This document shows, in pieces, positions 34,719 to 43,408 of a stretch of 64,000 nt of DNA; position 1 is the stretch's first letter, and the number at the start of each line of letters is the position of its first letter. The notes below the pieces were generated by a model. That model saw only the letters and a list, made by a program, of their open reading frames with translations, did no database searches and was not told the DNA's origin. Source of the stretch: Coxiellaceae bacterium (GTDB taxonomy: Bacteria; Pseudomonadota; Gammaproteobacteria; Coxiellales; Coxiellaceae); NCBI GenBank assembly GCA_030680235.1, contig JAUXWQ010000030.1:36677-100676 (forward strand). The letters run 5' to 3'. The translations under genes and the position numbers were made by a program.

Positions 34719-35504
34719 ATGAAAGAAGCCATCATATTAAAAGATGCTGTTATCAAAGCTGGAAATGTTATTCAAAAAATAGCAGAAAATGGTTATGCAA
34801 AAGCAGAAAAAAATAATTACTCTCCTGTGACTGATGCGGATATAGCAGCAAATAAAATTTTAAAAGAATCTTTAATTGGCTTTTTTCCTGACTATGGTTG
34901 GCTTTCTGAAGAAACAACAGATGATTTTTCAAGGTTGGAAAAAAAACGTGTTTGGATAGTTGATCCATTGGATGGCACAAAAGAATTTATTAATGGTATT
35001 CCTGAATATGTAGTCTCTGTTGCATTAGTAGAAAACGGTATTACGATTTCGGCTGCGGTTTTTAATCCAATAACGCAAGATTTATTTTTTTCTGAAAAAA
35101 ACAAAGGTGCTTTTTTAAATGGTAATCGTATTTTTTGTAATGATACTTTAAAAAGTAAAGTTGAGGTTTTGGCTAGTCGATCTGAGATTAAAAGAGGTGA
35201 TTGGCAGTTTTTTGAAAATTGTTTTGATGTAAAACCAATGGGCTCTATTGCGTATAAGCTGGCTTTGATCGCTGCTGGGAAATCAGATGCCACATTCAGT
35301 TTAGAGCCCAGATCAGAATGGGATATTGCAGCAGGCGTGTTATTAGTGCAAGAAGCAGGTGGTATCATACATGATTTATATAAAAAACCATTTATTTTTA
35401 ATCAAAAGAATGTCAGAGTAAGTGGTATTTTTGCTTGTAGCAAGAGTGCTTATCCTGCTGTAATGAAAAACGTTGAACCGGAATTAAGTGTGATGTGTTT
35501 ATGA
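34719..35504 (+). CDS. cysQ: 3'(2'),5'-bisphosphate nucleotidase (CysQ-type)
   Basis: CysQ removes the 3'-phosphate from adenosine 3',5'-bisphosphate, the by-product of PAPS-dependent transfer. The 261-residue protein has the inositol-monophosphatase-family metal motifs: SEETTDD (about 66-72), DPLDGTKEF (82-90) and WDIAAGVLLVQEAGG near the C-terminus. It overlaps the CysC-like gene by ATGA and follows the sulfotransferase-fold gene. In this context it could recycle PAP, or by analogy 3'-phospho-CMP released from a 3'-phospho-CDP-phosphoramidate donor; the latter is inference. Confidence 0.88.
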   Translation: MKEAIILKDAVIKAGNVIQKIAENGYAKAEKNNYSPVTDADIAANKILKESLIGFFPDYGWLSEETTDDFSRLEKKRVWIVDPLDGTKEFINGIPEYVVSVALVENGITISAAVFNPITQDLFFSEKNKGAFLNGNRIFCNDTLKSKVEVLASRSEIKRGDWQFFENCFDVKPMGSIAYKLALIAAGKSDATFSLEPRSEWDIAAGVLLVQEAGGIIHDLYKKPFIFNQKNVRVSGIFACSKSAYPAVMKNVEPELSVMCL

Positions 35505-36073
35505 AAAACTTTATACCCACTTTATTTTGGATAACAGGACTTTCTGGTGCAGGAAAAACAACGATTGGTGAATTATTAACGCATAAATTGCGTGATCGTG
35601 CTCACCCGGTTGTTTTTTTAGATGGTGATGTGCTGCGTGATATTTATGATAATCGTTTTGGACATGACCGTGCATCACGATTAGAGGCTAGCTTTCACTA
35701 TGCGCGTCTTTGTAGGATGTTAGTTGCGCAAAATGTGCATGTGGTTTGCGCTACGATCTCCTTATTTCATGAAACGCAAAATTGGAACCGTCAAAATATA
35801 AAAAATTATATGGAGATTTTAGTTGATGTACCAATGTCTGAATTAATTAAGCGTGACAGCAAAGCAATTTACTCCCGTGCATTGAGTGGTGACTTATGTA
35901 ATATAGTAGGCGTTGATATAACACCCGAGCTTCCAAAAAACTCAGAAATTAAAATTACAAATGAGAATACTGTGGACGAAAGTGTTAATTTTATTTTGGA
36001 GAAGTACGATACCCGCATTTATTTAAAGGAGAAAAATAATGCAAACAACATGGAACTACACGAAATTAGCTAA
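35501..36073 (+). CDS. APS-kinase-like protein, probable cytidine diphosphoramidate kinase (Cj1415-like)
   Basis: The 190-residue protein has the APS-kinase P-loop GLSGAGKTT (13-21) and DGDVLRD. However the usual ISPY-R-x-DR segment of true APS kinases is replaced by ATISLFHETQNWNRQNI, and the end motif reads NIVGVDITPELPKNSE. In C. jejuni the CysC-like Cj1415 phosphorylates the 3'-hydroxyl of cytidine diphosphoramidate. Given the four downstream genes, that is the likely role here. ATG 35501 overlaps the cysQ stop; the 3' end overlaps the methyltransferase gene by 35 bases. APS kinase for ordinary sulfation remains the alternative. Confidence 0.75.
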   Translation: MKNFIPTLFWITGLSGAGKTTIGELLTHKLRDRAHPVVFLDGDVLRDIYDNRFGHDRASRLEASFHYARLCRMLVAQNVHVVCATISLFHETQNWNRQNIKNYMEILVDVPMSELIKRDSKAIYSRALSGDLCNIVGVDITPELPKNSEIKITNENTVDESVNFILEKYDTRIYLKEKNNANNMELHEIS

Positions 36074-36803
36074 TGCTTATGTCAAAAGACCGGATTATTC
36101 TGCTGATGCAATTGATAAAATGTGTCAGGTGATGGGTGTTTCATCTGATAGCAAGGTATGTGATGTGGGTGCAGGTGCGGGACATTTGACCATTGAACTG
36201 GGAAAGCGTGGGTTGAACGTAAATGCAGTTGAACCGAACGATGCAATGCGTGAAAATGGTATCAAACGAACACAAGAATTTCAAAATATTGCTTGGTCAA
36301 AAGGAACGGGAGAGCAAACTAATCAAGATCAAAATAAATTTGATGCTGTGACATTTGGTTCATCTTTCAATGTATGTGATCAAGGGCAAGCACTACAAGA
36401 ATCACTTCGTATTTGTAAGCCTGGCGCATGGTTTGCTTGCATGTGGAATCACCGTGATTTAGATGATCCTATTCAAAAAAATATTGAAAAAATTATTACT
36501 TCAAATTTACCAAATTATGATTATGGCTTACGACGCCAGGATCAAACACCTATTTTAGAATCATCCGGATTGTTTGAATCTGTTGATTTTATAGAAGGTA
36601 ATGTATCACATCAGCAATCTATTGAAGAATGTGTTGAGGCATGGCGTTCACACGGCACATTGCATAGACAAGCCAATGAGGATGATCAACTTTTTAATAA
36701 AATTATTAATGAGATTGAAAGTTATTTGCTTTCATTAAAAGTGAATGAAATTACCATTCCTTATGTTACTAGAATGTGGGTGGCAAAATTTAGTAAAAAG
36801 TGA
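36039..36803 (+). CDS. class I SAM methyltransferase, candidate phosphoramidate O-methyltransferase (Cj1419/Cj1420-like)
   Basis: The 254-residue protein has the SAM-binding motif VCDVGAGAGHLTIELG (about residues 40-55), AVEPND after strand 2 and the N-terminal WNYTKLANAYVKRPDYS pattern of small-molecule methyltransferases. The start ATG has a strong AAAGGAG 8 bases upstream and lies inside the kinase gene. Its place between CysC-like and L-glutamine-kinase-like genes matches the methyltransferases of the C. jejuni MeOPN locus. The methyl acceptor has not been shown for this protein. Confidence 0.75.
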   Translation: MQTTWNYTKLANAYVKRPDYSADAIDKMCQVMGVSSDSKVCDVGAGAGHLTIELGKRGLNVNAVEPNDAMRENGIKRTQEFQNIAWSKGTGEQTNQDQNKFDAVTFGSSFNVCDQGQALQESLRICKPGAWFACMWNHRDLDDPIQKNIEKIITSNLPNYDYGLRRQDQTPILESSGLFESVDFIEGNVSHQQSIEECVEAWRSHGTLHRQANEDDQLFNKIINEIESYLLSLKVNEITIPYVTRMWVAKFSKK

Positions 36804-36807
36804 TGTG

Positions 36808-39162
36808 ATGATGCTTATTGAATCTGTAAAAAATGACAAAAAAATAAATCATTTTTCAACAAAAGCAAATACACTGTTTGATTTATTACCCAGCTTGAAA
36901 AGTGCGAAAATATTACCGCTGTATTTTTTCACAGTATCAAATTGGAAAGACAATCACAACGATGTATTAGCTGAATTACGGAAGGTGGATTGGTTTTCAA
37001 GTGCACTGGTTGTACGAAGCAGTGCACTTGATGAAGATTGTCAACACGCTTCAAAAGCGGGTCAGTATACTTCTATTGTTAATATTACAGGCGAAGAAAA
37101 TTTTATTGCTGCTGTTGAAGAGGTCATTGCATCATTTGATGTTTCTCATTCAAATAATCAAATTTTAGTACAGCCCTATTTATGCGACGTTACTATCTCG
37201 GGCGTTGCATTTTCTCGTGACCCAAATACGGATTCCCCTTATGTTTTAATTAATTACGATGATTTTTCAGGAGACACAGCTTCAATCACATCTGGTTCAT
37301 CTAATCATAAATGTTATTTTCAACATTATAAATCAAGCAATAATAATTTATTAAATGATGTTATTCGGCTGGTTTATGAACTTAAGGATAAGTTTGAAAC
37401 AGACTGTTTAGATATTGAATTTGCAATCAATAGTAAAAATGAGTTATGTCTTTTTCAAGTGAGACCATTAATTATAAAAATAAAGTCTGAGATATCTGAT
37501 CAAGAGCACTACAATGCAATTGAGCGTATTGCTAATCGTATTGCATTAGGCATGAAGCCCCATCCTTATTTATATGGGAAACAAACCATATATGGTGTAA
37601 TGCCGGATTGGAATCCAGCAGAAATTATTGGTATTCGACCAAAGCCATTGGCTTTGAGTTTATATCGTGAATTGGTAACTGATTCTGTTTGGGCTTATCA
37701 GCGTGATAATTATGGCTATGCCAATTTACGCAGCTTTCCTTTATTGGTTGATTTTGAAGGACTACCTTATATTGATGTGCGTGTTAGCTTTAATTCTTTT
37801 TTGCCAAAAGAATTGCCTAGCCCGCTTTCAGAGAAACTGGTTAATTATTATTTGGATAGATTAATAGATTCCCCGTCATTACATGATAAAGTGGAATTCG
37901 ACATTGTTTTTTCATGTTACACATTAGATTTACAAGATCGCTTAATTATTTTAGAAAAATATAATTTTGATGAGAGTGACTGTGCTACCATTTTTTCTGC
38001 TTTAGTCACATTAACCAATCAAATTATACACAATCAGCAAGGACTTTGGCGAAAAGACTTAGAAAAAATAGAAGAGTTACGCAGCAGACAACAAATATTA
38101 TTTCAATCTGATCTTGATTCAGTTTCAAAAATGTATTGGATTTTAGAGGATTGTAAACGCTATGGTACATTGCCTTTTGCAGGCCTTGCACGAGCGGGTT
38201 TTATTGCCATTCAAATATTAAAATCATTTATTTCAGTTGGCATTATTAATGAAGAAGAATATGCCTGTTTTTTGTCATCCGTTAATTCAGTTAGTTCAAC
38301 AATGAATATTGATTTTCAAAAAATGTCACGTATAGATTTTTTAGAGAAGTATGGTCATCTAAGACCTGGCACTTATGATGTTTTATCTCCACGATATGAC
38401 GAAGAGCCCAATATTTATTTTGATTGGAAGAGCAAGGAAGTTCAATCTGAAAGTAAAAAAACAACGCCTTTTTCATTAAGCATTGCTCAGTTACGAAAAA
38501 TTCAAGAAAAGATAGACAAAGATGGATTAAAAATTAATGTACTAGAGTTACTTGAGTTTATTCAATTTGCAATTGAGTCAAGAGAGTACGCAAAATTTAT
38601 TTTTAGTAAAAATGTGAGTGAATTTTTAAAAATAGCCACTGAATTTTCTGCCAAATTTAATATTACACGTGAAGACTGTGCTTATATTGATTTAAGTGAT
38701 ATTATAAAATTATATACATCTAGTATTGATCCGAGTGAAGTATTACGTTGTAGTGTTTCAGCAGGGAAAAAACGTCATCAGTTGACATCCACCATTAATT
38801 TACCCCCTGTCATTATTCATCCAGAGCAAGGCTGGTCTTTTGAGTTGCCTGATACAACCCCCAATTTTATCACGCAAAAAAAGGCAACTGGAAAATTAGC
38901 TTTTCCAGATACACAAAAAGGCAATATAGAAAATACGATATTGATGATCCCTTCTGCTGATCCTGGCTATGATTGGATTTTTTCACATAAAATTGCGGGA
39001 TTTATTACACAATATGGCGGTGTTAATTCGCATATGGCAATTCGCGCAGGAGAATTGGGTATTCCTGCTGTGATTGGTGCAGGTGAAATTAAGTTTAATG
39101 ATTGGAAAAAAGCAAAAAAACTTCATATTGACTGCGCTAATAAGCAGGTTCAAATATTATGA
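36808..39162 (+). CDS. PEP-synthase-like enzyme, probable L-glutamine kinase (Cj1418-like)
   Basis: This 784-residue protein has a PEP/pyruvate-binding ATP-grasp domain at the N-terminus (VVRSSALDEDCQHASKAGQYTS, then IEFAINSKNELCLFQVRPL), a long middle domain with GVMPDWNPAEIIGIRPKPLA and YIDVRVSFNSF, and a C-terminal phospho-His domain with GGVNSHMAIRAGELGIPAVIG (catalytic His742). Cj1418 of C. jejuni has the same order and phosphorylates the amide nitrogen of L-glutamine, the first step of MeOPN synthesis. ATG 36808 follows the methyltransferase stop by 4 bases. It overlaps the next gene by ATGA. Confidence 0.8.
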   Translation: MMLIESVKNDKKINHFSTKANTLFDLLPSLKSAKILPLYFFTVSNWKDNHNDVLAELRKVDWFSSALVVRSSALDEDCQHASKAGQYTSIVNITGEENFIAAVEEVIASFDVSHSNNQILVQPYLCDVTISGVAFSRDPNTDSPYVLINYDDFSGDTASITSGSSNHKCYFQHYKSSNNNLLNDVIRLVYELKDKFETDCLDIEFAINSKNELCLFQVRPLIIKIKSEISDQEHYNAIERIANRIALGMKPHPYLYGKQTIYGVMPDWNPAEIIGIRPKPLALSLYRELVTDSVWAYQRDNYGYANLRSFPLLVDFEGLPYIDVRVSFNSFLPKELPSPLSEKLVNYYLDRLIDSPSLHDKVEFDIVFSCYTLDLQDRLIILEKYNFDESDCATIFSALVTLTNQIIHNQQGLWRKDLEKIEELRSRQQILFQSDLDSVSKMYWILEDCKRYGTLPFAGLARAGFIAIQILKSFISVGIINEEEYACFLSSVNSVSSTMNIDFQKMSRIDFLEKYGHLRPGTYDVLSPRYDEEPNIYFDWKSKEVQSESKKTTPFSLSIAQLRKIQEKIDKDGLKINVLELLEFIQFAIESREYAKFIFSKNVSEFLKIATEFSAKFNITREDCAYIDLSDIIKLYTSSIDPSEVLRCSVSAGKKRHQLTSTINLPPVIIHPEQGWSFELPDTTPNFITQKKATGKLAFPDTQKGNIENTILMIPSADPGYDWIFSHKIAGFITQYGGVNSHMAIRAGELGIPAVIGAGEIKFNDWKKAKKLHIDCANKQVQIL

Positions 39163-39743
39163 CTCTGATTGCTGTGACACAACGCACGGATATTATTACA
39201 GAATATAATGAAACACGTGATTCATTGGATCAGCGTTGGCATGAATTTTTATTAATCTGTGATTTAACGCCATTAATTATTCCAAATAATCTAGAGATTG
39301 CTAAAAAAATTATTAATACGATTAAGCTTGACGGTGTTCTATTGACTGGCGGTAATGACCCTTTAGAAAGAAAAAATACTGAAAATTTTTTATTGGATCT
39401 TGCTATTGAAAAAAAAATTCCCGTTTTAGGTGTTTGCCATGGCATGCAACGCATTCAAACCTATTTTGGGACAGTATTAAAAAAAATTCCAGGTCATATT
39501 ATGGAAAAACAAAAAATTTTTATTGGTGGGTTAGAGGAAGAAGTGAATAGCTATCATCATTATGGAACAACTGAGCATACTAATGGTTTTGATATCTTAG
39601 CAAGGTCGGATGATGGTGTTATTAAAGCGATTCAACATCAATATTTGCCAATTAAGGGGATTATGTGGCATCCCGAAAGATACACTAACTTTAAAGAAAG
39701 TGATATTAAACTATTAACAAATATTTTCTTTGGAGTTAAATAG
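39159..39743 (+). CDS. class I glutamine amidotransferase-like hydrolase, probable gamma-glutamyl-CDP-amidate hydrolase (Cj1417-like)
   Basis: The 194-residue protein is a peptidase C26 / class I amidotransferase-type hydrolase with the nucleophile Cys93 in GVCHGMQRI and the His171-x-Glu173 pair in MWHPER. Cj1417 in C. jejuni cuts CDP-L-glutamine to glutamate and cytidine diphosphoramidate. It is coupled to the L-glutamine-kinase-like gene by an ATGA overlap and precedes the cytidylyltransferase gene by 2 bases, exactly the enzymes needed before and after it. A gamma-glutamyl-GABA hydrolase role is less likely here. Confidence 0.8.
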   Translation: MTLIAVTQRTDIITEYNETRDSLDQRWHEFLLICDLTPLIIPNNLEIAKKIINTIKLDGVLLTGGNDPLERKNTENFLLDLAIEKKIPVLGVCHGMQRIQTYFGTVLKKIPGHIMEKQKIFIGGLEEEVNSYHHYGTTEHTNGFDILARSDDGVIKAIQHQYLPIKGIMWHPERYTNFKESDIKLLTNIFFGVK

Positions 39744-39745
39744 GC

Positions 39746-40480
39746 GTGAAAGCAATCATATTAGCGGCAGGTCGCGGGAATAGAATGGGTGATCTAACCA
39801 ATAATAATTCTAAGGGATTGATTGGTCTTCATGGTCGTCCATTAATTGAATGGCAAATGGAAGCAATTAAAAAAGCTGGCATTGATCAAATTGCAATTAT
39901 AAAGGGATATTGCGGTGATGTCTTTACTTACTCACTCACCTATTTTGAAAATAAGCGTTGGCATCAAACCAACATGCTTTCTACTTTGTTATGTGCTAAT
40001 GATTGGTTAAATCAAACAACTTGTATTGTGAGTTATTCAGATATTGTCTATCAACCAGAAGCAATTCAAAAATTAAAAGAGGCGTCAGGTGATATTGTTA
40101 TTACTTTTGATAAAAACTGGCTTAATCTATGGCGACAGCGTTTTGATGATCCTTTAAGTGATGCTGAAATTTTTAAATATAAAAATGATTCCTTGATTGA
40201 TATTGGTGGAAAAACTGAAAACCTGTCTGATATTCAGGGTCAATATATGGGGTTGCTAAAATTCACAGTTAAAGGTTGGAGAAAAATTACATTATTTTTG
40301 GATCAATTTGCTGATAATGTTATTGATAAAATGGACATGACTGCTTTATTAAAATTATTATTAAAAAATAATTTTAAGATCTCTGTTGTTGCTATTGATT
40401 CACCTTGGTGTGAAATTGATAATGTTAAAGATTATGAGCTTTGTCAAAAAATAATGTCAATGGAAATAAAATCACCATAA
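39746..40480 (+). CDS. nucleotidyltransferase, probable CTP:phosphoglutamine cytidylyltransferase (Cj1416-like)
   Basis: The 244-residue protein has the nucleotidyltransferase motif ILAAGRGNRMG (5-15) followed by NNNSKGLIGLHGRPLIEW and a metal-binding acidic motif in SYSDIVY, similar to LicC-type cytidylyltransferases. Cj1416 joins CTP and L-glutamine phosphate to CDP-L-glutamine. It starts with GTG, GGAG upstream lying in the previous gene. It completes the set of four MeOPN enzymes in a row. LicC-like phosphocholine transfer is the main alternative, but no choline kinase or LicD-like gene is present. Confidence 0.78.
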   Translation: MKAIILAAGRGNRMGDLTNNNSKGLIGLHGRPLIEWQMEAIKKAGIDQIAIIKGYCGDVFTYSLTYFENKRWHQTNMLSTLLCANDWLNQTTCIVSYSDIVYQPEAIQKLKEASGDIVITFDKNWLNLWRQRFDDPLSDAEIFKYKNDSLIDIGGKTENLSDIQGQYMGLLKFTVKGWRKITLFLDQFADNVIDKMDMTALLKLLLKNNFKISVVAIDSPWCEIDNVKDYELCQKIMSMEIKSP

Positions 40481-40499
40481 ATTACCTACGGAGTATCCA

Positions 40500-41222
40500 T
40501 TGAATAAAGTTGCGCTAGTAACAGGAAGCTCAAAAGGCCTTGGTTTTCAAATTGCCAAAGAACTGGCTTCAATTGGATATAAAATTATTTTAACAGGTCG
40601 TTCAAAAGAATCGCTTAGTCTTGTTCATTCAAAGTTGATAAATCCAGAAAAACATATTATTTTTTCTGGTGATCTCTTGGAAAAAGAAAATCTCAAAAAA
40701 CTTTGCGCAATTCCTTATATGCCAGATGTTATTATTCATTGCTTGGGTGGAAAAGTAGAAGGTGATGAGCAGCCAATACAATCAGAAATATTAATAAAAT
40801 CAGTTGCGCTCAATTTAGGTGTTGCTGTTGCTTTGAATTCATATTATTTGCCCTTAATGCAAAAAGAAGGTAAAGGTCGAATTATTCATATCAGCTCAGA
40901 TGCCAGTGAAACGGGTCGAAGTGCCCCAGGTTATGCGGCGGCGAAAGCTGCCATTAATGCATATGTGAAAAGCACAGCACGATTTTATGCTAAAAATAAT
41001 ATTATGATTTGCTCTGTGCTACCGGGTATTTTTTTATATTCCGATAGTCCATGGGATAAAAAAAGAATATCAAACCTTGAATATTTTGAAGCTCGAATGA
41101 AAGAGCAGCCATTAGGAAGATTTTTATCAACTGAAGAAATTTCAGAAATGATTGTAAAAATTGCTGATTCAGATTGTATGGCTTATTCTGGCAGCTTGAT
41201 TAAGTTAGCAGGCGCAGAGTAA
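40500..41222 (+). CDS. short-chain dehydrogenase/reductase
   Basis: The 240-residue classical SDR has TGSSKGLGFQIAKEL at the N-terminus, the Ser in HISSDAS and the catalytic YAAAK. It starts with TTG at 40500, supported by GGAG about 8 bases upstream. It follows the MeOPN-like gene set by 19 bases, so it is probably co-transcribed. No SDR is needed for known MeOPN synthesis, so it may act on the sugar that receives the group or belong to the next block. Confidence 0.82.
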   Translation: MNKVALVTGSSKGLGFQIAKELASIGYKIILTGRSKESLSLVHSKLINPEKHIIFSGDLLEKENLKKLCAIPYMPDVIIHCLGGKVEGDEQPIQSEILIKSVALNLGVAVALNSYYLPLMQKEGKGRIIHISSDASETGRSAPGYAAAKAAINAYVKSTARFYAKNNIMICSVLPGIFLYSDSPWDKKRISNLEYFEARMKEQPLGRFLSTEEISEMIVKIADSDCMAYSGSLIKLAGAE

Positions 41223-41232
41223 GAAGTAGTTT

Positions 41233-42495
41233 ATGGTAGCAATGTTGAGAAAAATAGTAATTTTTTTAAAAAGAGCTGTTGGGAAATTATGCCGAATAGT
41301 TCTATTTTTATTGTCAATACCTATTACATTAGTGCTTATTTTAATATACCCATTTTTTAAATTTAAGTTTGTTAGTCTGGTTTCTGATCGTGTGGGTCAT
41401 TATGCGATGAATACAGAATTACTGTTATGTTATTTGGATGAAATACAAGAAAGAAAAAGAACGAAATATATTTTTTACAGAAGAGTTGCTCCAATTTGTA
41501 ATGAGCAATTAGATGTTATGTGGAAAAGAATTATTTTCATTTTCCCCTTTTCGAGGTTAGCTTCTTATATTGATCAATTAATGCTCATATTTCTTGGAAA
41601 TCAGTATAAAAATAATGAGTTAAGAAGATTTGAAGTACCTGAAGGTTATCAAGATATTTTTTCCTACCTTCAGAATCATAAAGAACACTTGCATTTTAGA
41701 GACAATGAAATAATAAAAGGAAAAGGATTATTATTGCAATTGGGAATTTTAGATAATCAAAAATATGTCTGTTTATTAGGGCGTGATTCGACATATTTAA
41801 GTAAATATCTTCCTGATGGAAGTTGGGCGCATCATTTTTATCGTGATTCTGATATCAATAATTTTTCTAAAGCTGCCTTGTTTCTTGCTGAGCAAGGCTA
41901 TTATGTTATTCGGATGGGGAAATCCGTTGAAAAGTCGTTCAATGCTAATCATCCAAAAATAATTGATTATGCAAATCATGATTTACGATCAGACTTTTTT
42001 GATATCTATTTATCTGCTAATTGTGAATTTTTTATATCCACAGCAACTGGCTTGGACGCGATTCCACAAATATTTAGAAGGCCAATTGTTTTAGTAGATG
42101 TTGCTCCCTTTAAGGCTCAGATACAATATTGGTGGCCATGTGAATTTTTTATTACAAAAAAAGTGTATGATAACAATAAAAAACGTTTTTTATCTTTCAA
42201 AGAAATTGATGATGTTATTACAAAAGAGTGTGATGTAAGAAAAGTCATTAACCAATATGATCTTAGTATTATCGAAAATACAGCTGAAGAAATTTTAGCT
42301 GTTGTGAAAGAGATGGAGGCATGTCTTTCAAAGAAAAAACCTATTGAAGATAAAAATATATTTTTTGAAAAATTAAAAACATCTCGGGTATTCTCAATGA
42401 TAGCAGATCGTAATTTTTTGAAAAAAAACCCTGAAAAATTTTATATAAAAATGGGCAAGGAATTTACAGAAGAAAATAAATTTTTAATGGATTGA
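41233..42495 (+). CDS. TIGR04372-type putative glycosyltransferase, copy 1
   Basis: The 420-residue protein has an N-terminal membrane segment (IVLFLLSIPITLVLILIYPF, about 22-41) and then VSDRVGHYAMNTELLLCYLDE, a pattern of TIGR04372-type proteins often found in nonulosonic-acid loci. The second half has YANHDLRSDFFDIYLSANCEFFISTATGLDAIPQIFRRPIVLV (bases 41968-42099), a donor-domain-like motif. A paralogue lies at 47816-49156. A glycosyltransferase role is assumed from family and context; the sugar is not known. Confidence 0.72.
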   Translation: MVAMLRKIVIFLKRAVGKLCRIVLFLLSIPITLVLILIYPFFKFKFVSLVSDRVGHYAMNTELLLCYLDEIQERKRTKYIFYRRVAPICNEQLDVMWKRIIFIFPFSRLASYIDQLMLIFLGNQYKNNELRRFEVPEGYQDIFSYLQNHKEHLHFRDNEIIKGKGLLLQLGILDNQKYVCLLGRDSTYLSKYLPDGSWAHHFYRDSDINNFSKAALFLAEQGYYVIRMGKSVEKSFNANHPKIIDYANHDLRSDFFDIYLSANCEFFISTATGLDAIPQIFRRPIVLVDVAPFKAQIQYWWPCEFFITKKVYDNNKKRFLSFKEIDDVITKECDVRKVINQYDLSIIENTAEEILAVVKEMEACLSKKKPIEDKNIFFEKLKTSRVFSMIADRNFLKKNPEKFYIKMGKEFTEENKFLMD

Positions 42496-42496
42496 T

Positions 42497-43408
42497 ATGC
42501 GCGCCTTGATAATTGGTTATGGTTCTATTGGTAGTCGTCATGCGCGTATTTTAAATGATTTGGGGTGTAATGTTTCCTTGGTTTCTTCAAAAATAAATGA
42601 GCAATACCATACTTATAAAACCCTTGAAGCAGCATTTAAAGAAAATAGTTATGATAAGATTATCGTTTCCAATTCAACAAATTTACATCATGAGACATTA
42701 AAGGAAATAAATAATGCTAATTTCAATGGGACTATTTTAATTGAAAAACCATTATTTTCAAAATCCGAAAATTTACAAAATCAAGATAACGTTTATATTG
42801 CCTATAATCTCCGTTTTCATGAGCTTATTCAAAAACTAAAAATAGTGCTGCAAGATGATGAGCTGATTTCATTTTCAGTGCAAGTTGGTGCTTATTTGCC
42901 TGATTGGCGAAAAAATATTGATTATAAAAACTGCTATTCAGCTAAAAAAGAATCTGGGGGTGGTGTTCTTCGAGATTTGAGTCATGAATTAGATTATATT
43001 TTATGGCTATGTGGTAATTGTATCGAAGTGACTGCCATGGGCGGTCATTATAGCAATCTAGAAATAAACAGTGATGATATTTATTCTATTTTAATGCAAT
43101 GCGAGCGATGCCCTATTATTAATATACAGCTTGATTATTTAAATAAAACACCTAGTCGTCAAATAATAATTCACACAAAAAATCATAAAACATTTTTTTT
43201 AGATTTAATTAAAGGCGAATTCTATATGAATGGTGAGCTTATCTTAAAGGTTCAAGATGCGATCGCTAAAACGTATATAAGACAGCATGAGTTATTGTTG
43301 AGAAAAGAGGTTTCTGATTTTTGCGATTATAAACAGGGGTTGTCAATAGTAAAATTAATTGAAGTGATAGAGCAATCTTCATTTGACAGAAAATGGATTA
43401 CATTATGA
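42497..43408 (+). CDS. ptmF: Gfo/Idh/MocA oxidoreductase, PtmF-like
   Basis: The 303-residue protein starts with IIGYGSIGSRHARIL (residues 5-19) and has IEKPLF, the Gfo/Idh motif, then GGGVLRDLSHELDYILWL in the C-terminal domain. Its place directly before a LegF-type CMP-sugar synthetase and a PtmA-like SDR reproduces the ptmF-ptmB-ptmA order of Campylobacter, where PtmF and PtmA help make glucosamine-6-phosphate for the legionaminic route. It overlaps legF by ATGA. The assignment rests on context as much as on sequence. Confidence 0.78.
   Translation: MRALIIGYGSIGSRHARILNDLGCNVSLVSSKINEQYHTYKTLEAAFKENSYDKIIVSNSTNLHHETLKEINNANFNGTILIEKPLFSKSENLQNQDNVYIAYNLRFHELIQKLKIVLQDDELISFSVQVGAYLPDWRKNIDYKNCYSAKKESGGGVLRDLSHELDYILWLCGNCIEVTAMGGHYSNLEINSDDIYSILMQCERCPIINIQLDYLNKTPSRQIIIHTKNHKTFFLDLIKGEFYMNGELILKVQDAIAKTYIRQHELLLRKEVSDFCDYKQGLSIVKLIEVIEQSSFDRKWITL

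Noticed and set aside
34892..35368. Long antisense frame (158 codons) over cysQ
   Set aside because: It lies fully inside a strongly recognised gene on the other strand, has no recognisable motif and no ribosome-binding site.
35501..36073. Plain APS kinase for PAPS-dependent sulfation, with cysQ and the sulfotransferase-fold gene
   Set aside because: Not excluded but less likely: the ISPY-type APS-kinase motif is missing, no ATP sulfurylase is present, and four adjacent genes match the phosphoramidate route.
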